In this document: one piece after another, positions 55,026 through 62,412 of the stretch | Layout: each line of letters opens with the position of its first letter | Numbering within the stretch: the first letter of the stretch is position 1 | Source of the DNA: Microbacterium sp. MYb54 | Lineage (GTDB): Bacteria > Actinomycetota > Actinomycetes > Actinomycetales > Microbacteriaceae | Assembly: GCF_002979515.1 (NCBI RefSeq) | Contig: NZ_PCPA01000001.1 | Location: 1 to 64,000, forward strand | DNA: 64,000 nt | Reading direction: 5' to 3' | Notes under the pieces: generated by a model | What the model was told of the DNA's origin: nothing | Seen by the model: only the letters and a program-made list of their open reading frames with translations | The model's database searches: none | Translations under genes and position numbers: made by a program

Positions 55026-57764
55026 ATGGAATCCCTCCCGATCGTGCTCCCGACGACTCCGTCTCCCTCTCGGCGGGCTCCATTGCCATTCATGGCGGCT
55101 GTGGTCCCGATCGCCGCGGGTGTGGTGCTGTGGTTGGTCTCGGGTTCTATCCTCGCGCTCGGTTTCGCGGCCCTCGGGCCTCTGATGATCGTGGCCTCGC
55201 TGGTGGATTCGGCCCGTACCCGGCGTCGCGAGCGTCGACAGGCGCAGGCGCAGGCCGAACGGGAGTGGGCCGCGGCAGAGGCAGAGCTCGTACGTCTGCA
55301 CCGTGCGGAGCGTGAGGCGTTGTGGCGGCGTAGCCCCGACACCGCTACTTGCCTTGCACAGCCACCTCTTCGGGATGCTCGGCCGCCCGACGCGACGACC
55401 TCTGTGGTGATCGGTGCCGGGGGCACAGTGAGCGACATCCGGTGCAGCGGTGGAGATGATTCTCGTGGCCGCAGCTTTCGTGAGCGCTGCCGGGTGGTCG
55501 ACGATGCCCCGATCGTCGTGCCGATCGGAGGCGGTATCTGTCTCAGGGGTGCGCGGCCGTTGACCGACGCCGTCCTGCGGGCTCTGGTCCTGCAGATGTG
55601 TCTGCGCTTCGGAGCCGCGCAGCTGTCGGTTGTCGGCGCGAACCTCGGTGACTACGGTCTCGACGCGCTTCCGCATGTGCTGAGGGCGCGCAACGGCGGA
55701 TTCAAGGTGGGGATAGGTTCCCTGACGGGCGGTCGGGTCGATGCGGACGCCACGATCTGGCAGACCACGACCGGCTCGGAGGTGCCGGAGGGGATCACGA
55801 CGGTCATCGACATCGTCGAACCCTGCCAAGCGGTGTTGCGCACGCCGACCAGCACGTCCGAACTCGCTGTCGAATGCATCTCCTTCGAACAGGCGAGCGC
55901 GATGGCACGCGAACTCGTCCATCGTGGCGACGACGCCGATGCGCTGCCCGAGGGGGTGTCCCTGCGTGAACTGGAACAGCCACGAGCAGACGACGGACTG
56001 TCGGCGACGATCGGCAGGGGAGAGCGCGGAGACGTCACCGTCGATATCGTCGGCGACGGACCGCACGCCATCGTCACCGGAACGACGGGGACAGGCAAGA
56101 GCGAGTTGCTCGTCAGCTGGGTCACCGCCATCGCCGCGACCAACGGCCCTGACCGCGTGACATTCATATTGGCCGACTTCAAAGGCGGCACCGCCTTCGA
56201 ACCGCTGCGCGCGCTGCGCCAGGTGGCCGCTGTCATCACCGACCTCGACGAAGACGGCGCGCGCCGAGGAGTCTCCAGCCTCACGGCCGAGCTGCGGCGC
56301 CGGGAGGGGGTGCTGGCCTCTGCGGGCGTCCGTGACGTGCGAGAGGTGTCGATGCCCAGGCTGATCATCGTCGTCGACGAGTTCGCTGCCCTGCTGGCCG
56401 AGCATCCCGATCTCGGCGCAGTCTTCACCGATGTCGCAGCCCGTGGTCGGGCGCTGGGCATGCATCTCATCCTCGGCACCCAGCGCGCCGCGGGTGTCGT
56501 GCGAGATGCGCTGGCAGCCAACTGCCCGCTCCGCATCAGCCTGCGCGTCGGGGATGCGGCCGACAGCAGGTTCATGATCGGCACGGATGGCGCGTCTGTG
56601 CTCCCGGGCGATGCGGGGGGACGCGGCGTCGCGCTGGTGCGAAGGCCATCAGATCACGAGCCGGTGGTGCTGCGCGTCGCCTTGACCGAAGCAGCGGATC
56701 TGCGAGCGGTCGGGATGCGCTGGGCGGCAGAGGCACCGCCGCGCAGCCCGTGGCTGCCTGCACTTTCCGGTTGCGTTCCGATCGCCGAGATTCTCGGAGA
56801 ACATGTCCTCGAGCCTGACACGATCGCCCTCGGCCGCGCCGATGACCCCCGTCATCAGTCCCAGCCGCCAGAGGTGCTGCGCTGCGGACACGATCGAGGG
56901 CTCGTGGTTCTCGGTGCGCCCGGCTCAGGCCGCACCGCGGCGCTGCGAGCGGTGTCGGCCCAGAGGTCTGACGCCTTCTGGATGCCGAGTGAAGCTGAGG
57001 AAGCGGGGGATCTGCTCGATGCCTGGGCGGACGGCAGCCAACATCCTCCTTCTGTCGTGCTGTGTGACGACGTGGACGCGCTCCTCAGCGGCCTGCCGCC
57101 GGAGTACGCTCAGCAATTCATCCAACGCTGGGAGCAGATACTTCGTGCGTGCCCCGGAACGACCTTCATTCTCACGGCGGCGAGGGCGAACGGCGCACTG
57201 GGGCGGGTGCTCGATCTGCTGCCACGACGAGCGCTGCTGCGGATGCCGACGCGGTTGGAGCATCTGGCTGCCGGGGGAGAGGCGGCGGGGTACGTGCGCG
57301 ATCGCGTTCCCGGCCGCGCCCGCATCGGCGACCGGGAGGTTCAGCTCGCCTGGGTCGCAGAAGACGCGCTCAAGCGCTCTACGCAGGCACCAGCGGCAGC
57401 ATGGAGACCGTCTTGCGCGATCACGGCGGTCGTCACAGCCGGGGCTGACGCGATCGTCGATCAGATGCGCGAAGCGCGTCCGGACTGCGAGGTGATCCTC
57501 GCCGGGGCAGAGCCGGTGTCACCCGGAAGACCCTGCATCGTGGTCGCAGATGCGGAGACGTGGCAACGCAACTGGTCGTCTTGGCAACGCATCAGGGCCG
57601 CGGGCGAAGTTCTGATCCGAGCGGAGCGGCCTGCAGACCTCCGACAGCTCGTCGGCGCCCGAGAGCTCCCTCCGTACGCTCGCCCGCATGCAGGACGAGC
57701 ATGGTCGGTGATCGGTGCGGGATCACCGCGGCGAGTCGTACTCGCTGAGCTTTCTTCGCGATGA
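55026..57764 (+). CDS. EccC-like FtsK/SpoIIIE-domain ATPase
   Basis: The 912-residue protein has two N-terminal membrane helices (about residues 20-60), a basic coiled region, and two ATPase domains. The first has Walker A GTTGTGKSE (about 353-361) and Walker B LIIVVDEFAALL (about 443-454) with FMIGTDGAS. The second has GAPGSGRT (about 630-637), where arginine replaces the usual lysine, and VVLCDDVDALL. This domain order resembles type VII secretion EccC proteins. No WXG100, EccB, EccD or EccE genes are adjacent, so it could be an orphan or a variant motor. It might also act in DNA translocation. Confidence 0.85.
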   Translation: MESLPIVLPTTPSPSRRAPLPFMAAVVPIAAGVVLWLVSGSILALGFAALGPLMIVASLVDSARTRRRERRQAQAQAEREWAAAEAELVRLHRAEREALWRRSPDTATCLAQPPLRDARPPDATTSVVIGAGGTVSDIRCSGGDDSRGRSFRERCRVVDDAPIVVPIGGGICLRGARPLTDAVLRALVLQMCLRFGAAQLSVVGANLGDYGLDALPHVLRARNGGFKVGIGSLTGGRVDADATIWQTTTGSEVPEGITTVIDIVEPCQAVLRTPTSTSELAVECISFEQASAMARELVHRGDDADALPEGVSLRELEQPRADDGLSATIGRGERGDVTVDIVGDGPHAIVTGTTGTGKSELLVSWVTAIAATNGPDRVTFILADFKGGTAFEPLRALRQVAAVITDLDEDGARRGVSSLTAELRRREGVLASAGVRDVREVSMPRLIIVVDEFAALLAEHPDLGAVFTDVAARGRALGMHLILGTQRAAGVVRDALAANCPLRISLRVGDAADSRFMIGTDGASVLPGDAGGRGVALVRRPSDHEPVVLRVALTEAADLRAVGMRWAAEAPPRSPWLPALSGCVPIAEILGEHVLEPDTIALGRADDPRHQSQPPEVLRCGHDRGLVVLGAPGSGRTAALRAVSAQRSDAFWMPSEAEEAGDLLDAWADGSQHPPSVVLCDDVDALLSGLPPEYAQQFIQRWEQILRACPGTTFILTAARANGALGRVLDLLPRRALLRMPTRLEHLAAGGEAAGYVRDRVPGRARIGDREVQLAWVAEDALKRSTQAPAAAWRPSCAITAVVTAGADAIVDQMREARPDCEVILAGAEPVSPGRPCIVVADAETWQRNWSSWQRIRAAGEVLIRAERPADLRQLVGARELPPYARPHAGRAWSVIGAGSPRRVVLAELSSR

Positions 57765-57798
57765 GTAGCTCATCGCTCGGTACGTGATTCTCGGCGCG

Positions 57799-58794
57799 TC
57801 AGATTCCGATGCCGGGACGGATGACGCCGACGTCGACTCCGCCCCCGAGCACCCGGAGCGGAAGGGCATCTGCGAGCGTCGCCACATCGGCGTCGTTCAG
57901 CCCTCCGGCACGAGCGAGCAGGGTCGCTGCAACGATCGTCGAGGCGCGAGTGGCCCCGTCGAGCATCTTGAGGGCCACGGTCGTGCCGTTGGGGGCGACC
58001 ATCACCATGACACCCTCTGCGCCGTGCTTCGTGAACACGCCGAGCTTCTCGATCGCAATCGTGTCGGGGCGTCCGGGACCCTCGATCGTCCATGGGTGCT
58101 CGCGCACCGCGCGGACCAGCGAGCCGGCGACGCGGTGGAGGGCGAAGGGCGAACGGTCAGAAGCGGTGCCGATGCGATGGACCGAGCGCGCGAGACCGGT
58201 CAGCGTCATGGCGTAGACGGGGGCCCCGCAACCGTCGATCGCGGTGTGCGCGATCTTCTCGCCGGTGAGCCGCTCGATGACGTCTCTGATGTGCTGCTGC
58301 AGCGGGTGAGCGGGATCGAGGTAGCCCGCAGTGGGCCACCCGGTGGCCACGCACGCACGCAGCATGGCGGCGTGCTTGCCGGAGCAGTTCATGCGCACGC
58401 GCGTCGGCTCTCCGTGCTCCCGGACGAGATCGTCGCGTGTCGCGGAGTCGCTCGGCCACGAGGCAGGGCAGCCCAGGTCGTCTTCCGTGAGCCCTCCCTC
58501 GGTGAGCATGTCGCGCACCACCGATGCGTGTCGGTCGGTGCCGACGTGGCTCGCTGTCGAGAGCGCCAGCTGCTCGCCTTCAAGTACCGCACCTGCGGTG
58601 ATGCAGGCGATCGCCTGGAGAGGCTTGAGGCTGGAGCGCGGCAGGATCAGCGCGTCGGCGTTGCCGTGTCGGGCGACGATCTCGCCGTCGGGGGAGAGCA
58701 CGACGGCCGCGCCGGCATGGCGGGATTCGACGAATCCGCTCCGCTCGACGACGGCGAGTTCCACGGAATCCTGAACGGTGAGAGTCTCCAGCAC
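57799..58794 (-). CDS. Asparaginase (PF06089-type)
   Basis: The 331-residue enzyme belongs to the asparaginase II-like family found in actinobacteria and rhizobia, with LPRSSLKPLQAI, MNCSGKHAAML and TAIDGCGAPVYAM motifs. It is distinct from the E. coli-type L-asparaginases. It should hydrolyse L-asparagine to aspartate and ammonia. TAGAGT at -12 to -7 supports the GTG start at 58794 as leaderless. It is divergent from the OsmC gene by 67 bases. Confidence 0.92.
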   Translation of the reverse strand: MLETLTVQDSVELAVVERSGFVESRHAGAAVVLSPDGEIVARHGNADALILPRSSLKPLQAIACITAGAVLEGEQLALSTASHVGTDRHASVVRDMLTEGGLTEDDLGCPASWPSDSATRDDLVREHGEPTRVRMNCSGKHAAMLRACVATGWPTAGYLDPAHPLQQHIRDVIERLTGEKIAHTAIDGCGAPVYAMTLTGLARSVHRIGTASDRSPFALHRVAGSLVRAVREHPWTIEGPGRPDTIAIEKLGVFTKHGAEGVMVMVAPNGTTVALKMLDGATRASTIVAATLLARAGGLNDADVATLADALPLRVLGGGVDVGVIRPGIGI

Positions 58795-58800
58795 CCGTCA

Positions 58801-58806
58801 ACTCTA
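58801..58806 (-). promoter_or_regulatory. -10 hexamer of the asparaginase gene
   Basis: TAGAGT on the minus strand lies 12 to 7 bases before the GTG at 58794, the leaderless spacing. Confidence 0.5.
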
Positions 58807-58849
58807 GCTCGGGGCGTTAGAGCTCTCGCACCGTGTCCGAGGTGCCTGG

Positions 58850-58855
58850 CAGACT
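58850..58855 (+). promoter_or_regulatory. -10 hexamer of the OsmC gene
   Basis: CAGACT lies 12 to 7 bases before the ATG at 58862, fitting a leaderless start with a non-T first base. Confidence 0.4.
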
Positions 58856-58861
58856 GGTGGC

Positions 58862-59356
58862 ATGGCAGAGTCGACCACCCGCGCCCTCGGCGAGCATCGC
58901 TACGCACTCACGTCCACCTGGATGGGGAACACCGGCTCCGGCACCAGCGGCTACCGCGACTACCGCCGCGACGTGACCATCGAGGTCAGCGGAAAGCCCG
59001 AGCTGCTCGCCTCGGCGGACAAGCCGTTCCGCGGGGATCCGTCGCGGTGGAACCCGGAAGACCTCCTGCTGGCATCGCTCTCCGAATGTCACCTGCTCTC
59101 CTACCTGCATGCATGTGTCACAGCCGGCGTGGTCGTCGTCTCCTACCGTGACGAGGCGAGCGGCATGATGCGCGAAGACGGTGCGGGGGGCGGTTCGTTC
59201 GTCGAGGTGATGCTGCGTCCCGTCGTCGTCGTCGCCGAAGCCTCGATGATCGAAGCGGCAGAGCGTGCGCACGCGCAGGCCAACGAATGGTGCTTCATCG
59301 CGAACTCGATGAACTTCCCGGTCCGTCACCTGGCGACGGTCTCCGCGCTCGCCTAG
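58862..59356 (+). CDS. OsmC-family peroxiredoxin-like protein
   Basis: The 164-residue OsmC-type protein has the conserved FRGDPSRWNPEDLLLASLSECHL segment with the first catalytic cysteine in SECH, but the second cysteine lies in NEWCFIANS, as in the Ohr/OsmC pattern (C-x(n)-C). It probably reduces organic hydroperoxides, the usual Ohr/OsmC function. It is preceded by a CAGACT hexamer at -12 to -7. It converges on plsC. Confidence 0.88.
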   Translation: MAESTTRALGEHRYALTSTWMGNTGSGTSGYRDYRRDVTIEVSGKPELLASADKPFRGDPSRWNPEDLLLASLSECHLLSYLHACVTAGVVVVSYRDEASGMMREDGAGGGSFVEVMLRPVVVVAEASMIEAAERAHAQANEWCFIANSMNFPVRHLATVSALA

Positions 59357-59370
59357 GCCCCGTCGACGCG

Positions 59371-60168
59371 TCAGCGGCGTTCGTGAGGAAGCGCCTGCTT
59401 GATCTTCTCGATGGTGCCCTGAGCGGGGGCTTCGTTATAGGTCCCCGCGAGCTCCTGGCCAGAAAGGCTGTGAATAGCGGCCATGATCTGGTCCGTGGCG
59501 AGGCGACGTGCTCGTCCGCTCGTCGCCGGGCCGTGCGGGGACAGGTCGAGAGGTTCGCCGAAGCGCACCGTGATGCGCTCCTTGAGCGTCGGCACCTTCG
59601 CTCCCACCGGCATCACCTTGTCCGTGCCGATGATGCCGACCGGCACCACAGGTGCCCCCGTCTGCAGCGCAAGGAACGCGACTCCCGTCCGCCCTTTGTA
59701 CAGCCGTCCATCGGTCGAACGGGTACCTTCCGGGTAGAGGGCGACCGCGAGGCCGTCGTCGAGGAGCTGGCGCTGCAGCTCGAGGGCATCCAGGGCAGCT
59801 TGCCCGGCACCGCGGCGCACCGGGATCGCCCCGATCGACTCGAAGAACGTCTTGCTCATCCAGCCCTTGAAACCCGCGCCCTCGAAGTAGGTCGACTTCG
59901 CGAGGAAGTGAACCGGACGGGGAGCCGCGACGGGGATGGCGATCGAGTCGATGAACGAGAGGTGGTTGCTGGCGAAGATCACAGGGCCGCTCAGCGGGAC
60001 GTTCTCGCGACCCTCGATGCGTGGCCGATACACGAACCGGGCGAGGGGCGTGATCAGGCCGCGACCGAGTGAATAGGCGAATCCGGCATGACGAGGCTTG
60101 GCAGTCTCTTCTGACGAGGATTCCTCTTCTGACGAGGATTCGGGCTCGACGGACTGCTCAGAGGTCAT
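59371..60168 (-). CDS. plsC: 1-acyl-sn-glycerol-3-phosphate acyltransferase (PlsC family)
   Basis: The 265-residue acyltransferase has the catalytic NHLSFID (the NHxSxxD form), a PEGTRS substrate-binding motif and a VPVGIIG block. It should convert lysophosphatidic acid to phosphatidic acid; related proteins acylate other lysolipids. The first 25 residues are an acidic Ser/Glu-rich extension caused partly by an 18-base duplication (60107-60141), which is unusual in the family. It converges on the OsmC gene. Confidence 0.9.
   Translation of the reverse strand: MTSEQSVEPESSSEEESSSEETAKPRHAGFAYSLGRGLITPLARFVYRPRIEGRENVPLSGPVIFASNHLSFIDSIAIPVAAPRPVHFLAKSTYFEGAGFKGWMSKTFFESIGAIPVRRGAGQAALDALELQRQLLDDGLAVALYPEGTRSTDGRLYKGRTGVAFLALQTGAPVVPVGIIGTDKVMPVGAKVPTLKERITVRFGEPLDLSPHGPATSGRARRLATDQIMAAIHSLSGQELAGTYNEAPAQGTIEKIKQALPHERR
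60107..60141 (-). repeat. 18-base tandem duplication in the plsC N-terminus
   Basis: TCTTCTGACGAGGATTC occurs at 60107-60123 and again at 60125-60141 with one base between, so the unit is 18 bases. It adds a six-residue ESSSEE-type repeat without shifting the frame. Confidence 0.75.
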
Positions 60169-60291
60169 CAGAGCAGGTTACTCCCGGATCCATGCCGCCG
60201 TGGGAATGGAGACTCGCGCCGCGCCTCCCAGCGAGGGCAAAGGGGTATGAGGCAGGATGGAGGTTCCCGCCCGCGATCCTGAGGTCTCACT

Positions 60292-61254
60292 GTGCGCAAG
60301 CGTCCGCTCATCGTCCTGTCCACCGTCGCCGCGGCGACCCTCCTGCTCGCCGGTTGCGCCGGTGGCGGTGCCCCGGCGAGTTCCGGCACGCCTTCGCCGA
60401 CCGCTTCGAGCGCGTGCCAGCTCGACGCCAAGGCCGGTGCGACGTCCGATGCCGTCGTAGTGGAGGGTGAAGGAGCGGACACCAAGGTGACCGTTCCGGC
60501 CGATGCCGCGTTCGCCGGTGTTGAAAGGACCGTCATCTCCGAGGGCGATGGCGAAGACGTCGTAGTCAACGACCTGGTGTCGGTCGACTACCAGATCGTC
60601 GATGCGACGACCAACCAGGTTCTCGACTCTTCCGCTCGCGGTGAGGGTGGCGTGCTGCCGGTGCTCCTCGACACGAACCAGTCTTCCCTCTTCGTCGCGG
60701 CTCTCGAGTGCAAGCCGGCCGGCTCGCGGATCGTGCTCACCCTCCCGGGCAAGGTTCTCGGCGAGGGAGCCAACAACGTGGTCGTCTACGCCGAGGCCGT
60801 CGAGCAGCTCCCTGAGGTGGCGACGGGTACGCCGGTCGACCCGACTCCCGGTATGCCGACCGTCAAGCTCGACGACAAGGGCGCTCCGACCGTGACGATC
60901 CCGGACGGCGACGCGCCGACCGAGACCAAGGTCGCCGTCCTCAAGCAGGGCGATGGCGCGACTGTCGCGTCGGGCGACCTCGTGGTCGTGCAGTACCTGG
61001 GCGTCAAGTGGTCAGACGGCAAGGAGTTCGACTCCAGCTGGAGCCGCGACGCCGCTCCGACGCAGTTCCAGACCACCGGCGTCGTCGCAGGGTTCCAGAA
61101 GGCCCTCGAGGGCCAGAAGGTCGGCTCGCAGGTCGTCGTGGTGATGCCGCCGTCAGACGGATACGGCGCGAGCGAGGGACACGAACTCCAGAAGGAGAGC
61201 CTCGTGTTCGTCGTCGACATCCTCGCGACGACTCCGGTCCAGGCGCAGCAGTAA
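60292..61254 (+). CDS. Two-domain FKBP-type peptidyl-prolyl isomerase lipoprotein
   Basis: The 320-residue protein starts at a GTG and has a lipoprotein signal (LLLAGC, about residues 17-22). A first FKBP-like domain (about 65-165) lacks the usual aromatic residues and seems degenerate; a second (about 210-312) keeps VVVQYLGVKWSDGKEFDSSW and VVAGFQKALEGQKVGSQVVVVMPP. It would act on secreted or wall proteins outside the membrane. The neighbouring dxr begins 36 bases downstream. Confidence 0.9.
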   Translation: MRKRPLIVLSTVAAATLLLAGCAGGGAPASSGTPSPTASSACQLDAKAGATSDAVVVEGEGADTKVTVPADAAFAGVERTVISEGDGEDVVVNDLVSVDYQIVDATTNQVLDSSARGEGGVLPVLLDTNQSSLFVAALECKPAGSRIVLTLPGKVLGEGANNVVVYAEAVEQLPEVATGTPVDPTPGMPTVKLDDKGAPTVTIPDGDAPTETKVAVLKQGDGATVASGDLVVVQYLGVKWSDGKEFDSSWSRDAAPTQFQTTGVVAGFQKALEGQKVGSQVVVVMPPSDGYGASEGHELQKESLVFVVDILATTPVQAQQ

Positions 61255-61278
61255 CCGCTGGGTGCCGAGGGCGTGACC

Positions 61279-61284
61279 TAGGCT
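61279..61284 (+). promoter_or_regulatory. -10 hexamer of dxr
   Basis: TAGGCT lies 12 to 7 bases before the ATG at 61291, exactly the leaderless position. No ribosome-binding site is present in the remaining GACGGT. Confidence 0.55.
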
Positions 61285-61290
61285 GACGGT

Positions 61291-62373
61291 ATGCGTCGCG
61301 TCATCGTCCTCGGCTCCACCGGCTCCATCGGCACCCAGGCACTGGATGTCATCCGCGCCAACCCTCGACGATTCGAACTGGTCGGTCTCGCCGCCGGTTC
61401 GAATGCCGAGATGCTGGCGGAGCAGGCCGCGCAGTTCCAGGTCGACGACACCGCTCTGGGAGCGGTAGAGGCCGAGCAGCTCGTCCGCGATGTCGAAGCT
61501 GACGTGGTGCTCAACGCCATCACCGGCTCGATCGGCCTCGGCTCGACCCTGGCAGCGCTCAAGGCGGGCCGAACGCTCGCACTCGCGAACAAGGAATCCT
61601 TGATCGTCGGCGGAGACCTGGTGCTCGCCGCCGCAGCGCCCGGTCAGATCGTGCCGGTCGACTCCGAGCACTCGGCGCTCGCGCAGGCACTGCTCGCCGG
61701 CACTCATGCCGAGGTGAGACGACTGGTGGTGACGGCATCCGGCGGCCCGTTCCGCGGTCGCAGCCGAACGGAACTGACCGAGGTCACCCCCGCCGAGGCG
61801 CTCGCCCACCCGACCTGGGACATGGGGCGGATGGTCACGACCAACTCGGCGACGCTCGTCAACAAGGGGCTCGAAGTCATCGAGGCGCACCTGCTGTTCG
61901 ACGTCGCGTACGACGACATCGAGGTGGTCGTGCATCCTCAGTCGATCGTGCACTCCATGGTTGAGTTCATCGACGGCTCGACGATCGCACAGGCTTCGCC
62001 GCCCGACATGCGGCTGCCCATCTCGCTGGGCCTGGACTGGCCGAACCGCGTCGGCGGCGTCGGACGACCGCTTGACTGGTCTTCTGCAACGTCCTGGACG
62101 TTCGAGCCGCTGGACAGCCAGGCTTTCCCCTCCGTCGCGCTCGCGAAAGCGGTCGGACGCGCAGGGGGTACGTTCCCCGCCGTGTACAACGCGGCGAACG
62201 AGCAGGCGGTCGATGCGTTCCACGAAGGTCGGCTCTCGTTCCTCGGTATCGTCGACACGATCGCGCGTGTCGTCGACGCGCACGATGCGCCCGACGTGCT
62301 CACGGTCGAGAGTCTCGCCGCAGCCGAGTCCTGGGCTCGCACGACCGCCGATCGGATGATCGCGGCGCTCTGA
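61291..62373 (+). CDS. dxr: 1-deoxy-D-xylulose 5-phosphate reductoisomerase
   Basis: The 360-residue enzyme makes 2-C-methyl-D-erythritol 4-phosphate in the non-mevalonate isoprenoid pathway. It has the N-terminal NADPH motif [13 protein letters not shown], the active-site [11 protein letters not shown] and [11 protein letters not shown] segments, and the [20 protein letters not shown] block. It supplies isoprenoid units that also feed the polyprenyl phosphate used by envelope glycosyltransferases. The ATG is leaderless. Confidence 0.97.
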   Translation: MRRVIVLGSTGSIGTQALDVIRANPRRFELVGLAAGSNAEMLAEQAAQFQVDDTALGAVEAEQLVRDVEADVVLNAITGSIGLGSTLAALKAGRTLALANKESLIVGGDLVLAAAAPGQIVPVDSEHSALAQALLAGTHAEVRRLVVTASGGPFRGRSRTELTEVTPAEALAHPTWDMGRMVTTNSATLVNKGLEVIEAHLLFDVAYDDIEVVVHPQSIVHSMVEFIDGSTIAQASPPDMRLPISLGLDWPNRVGGVGRPLDWSSATSWTFEPLDSQAFPSVALAKAVGRAGGTFPAVYNAANEQAVDAFHEGRLSFLGIVDTIARVVDAHDAPDVLTVESLAAAESWARTTADRMIAAL

Positions 62374-62378
62374 GCCGG

Positions 62379-62405
62379 GACCAGGGTGGGGTCTCCACCC
62401 TGGTC
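62379..62405. terminator. Bidirectional terminator between dxr and murE
   Basis: GACCAGGGTGG (62379-62389) pairs perfectly with CCACCCTGGTC (62395-62405) around a GGTCT loop. It lies between convergent genes and can end both transcripts. Confidence 0.75.
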
Positions 62406-62412
62406 GTCGGAG

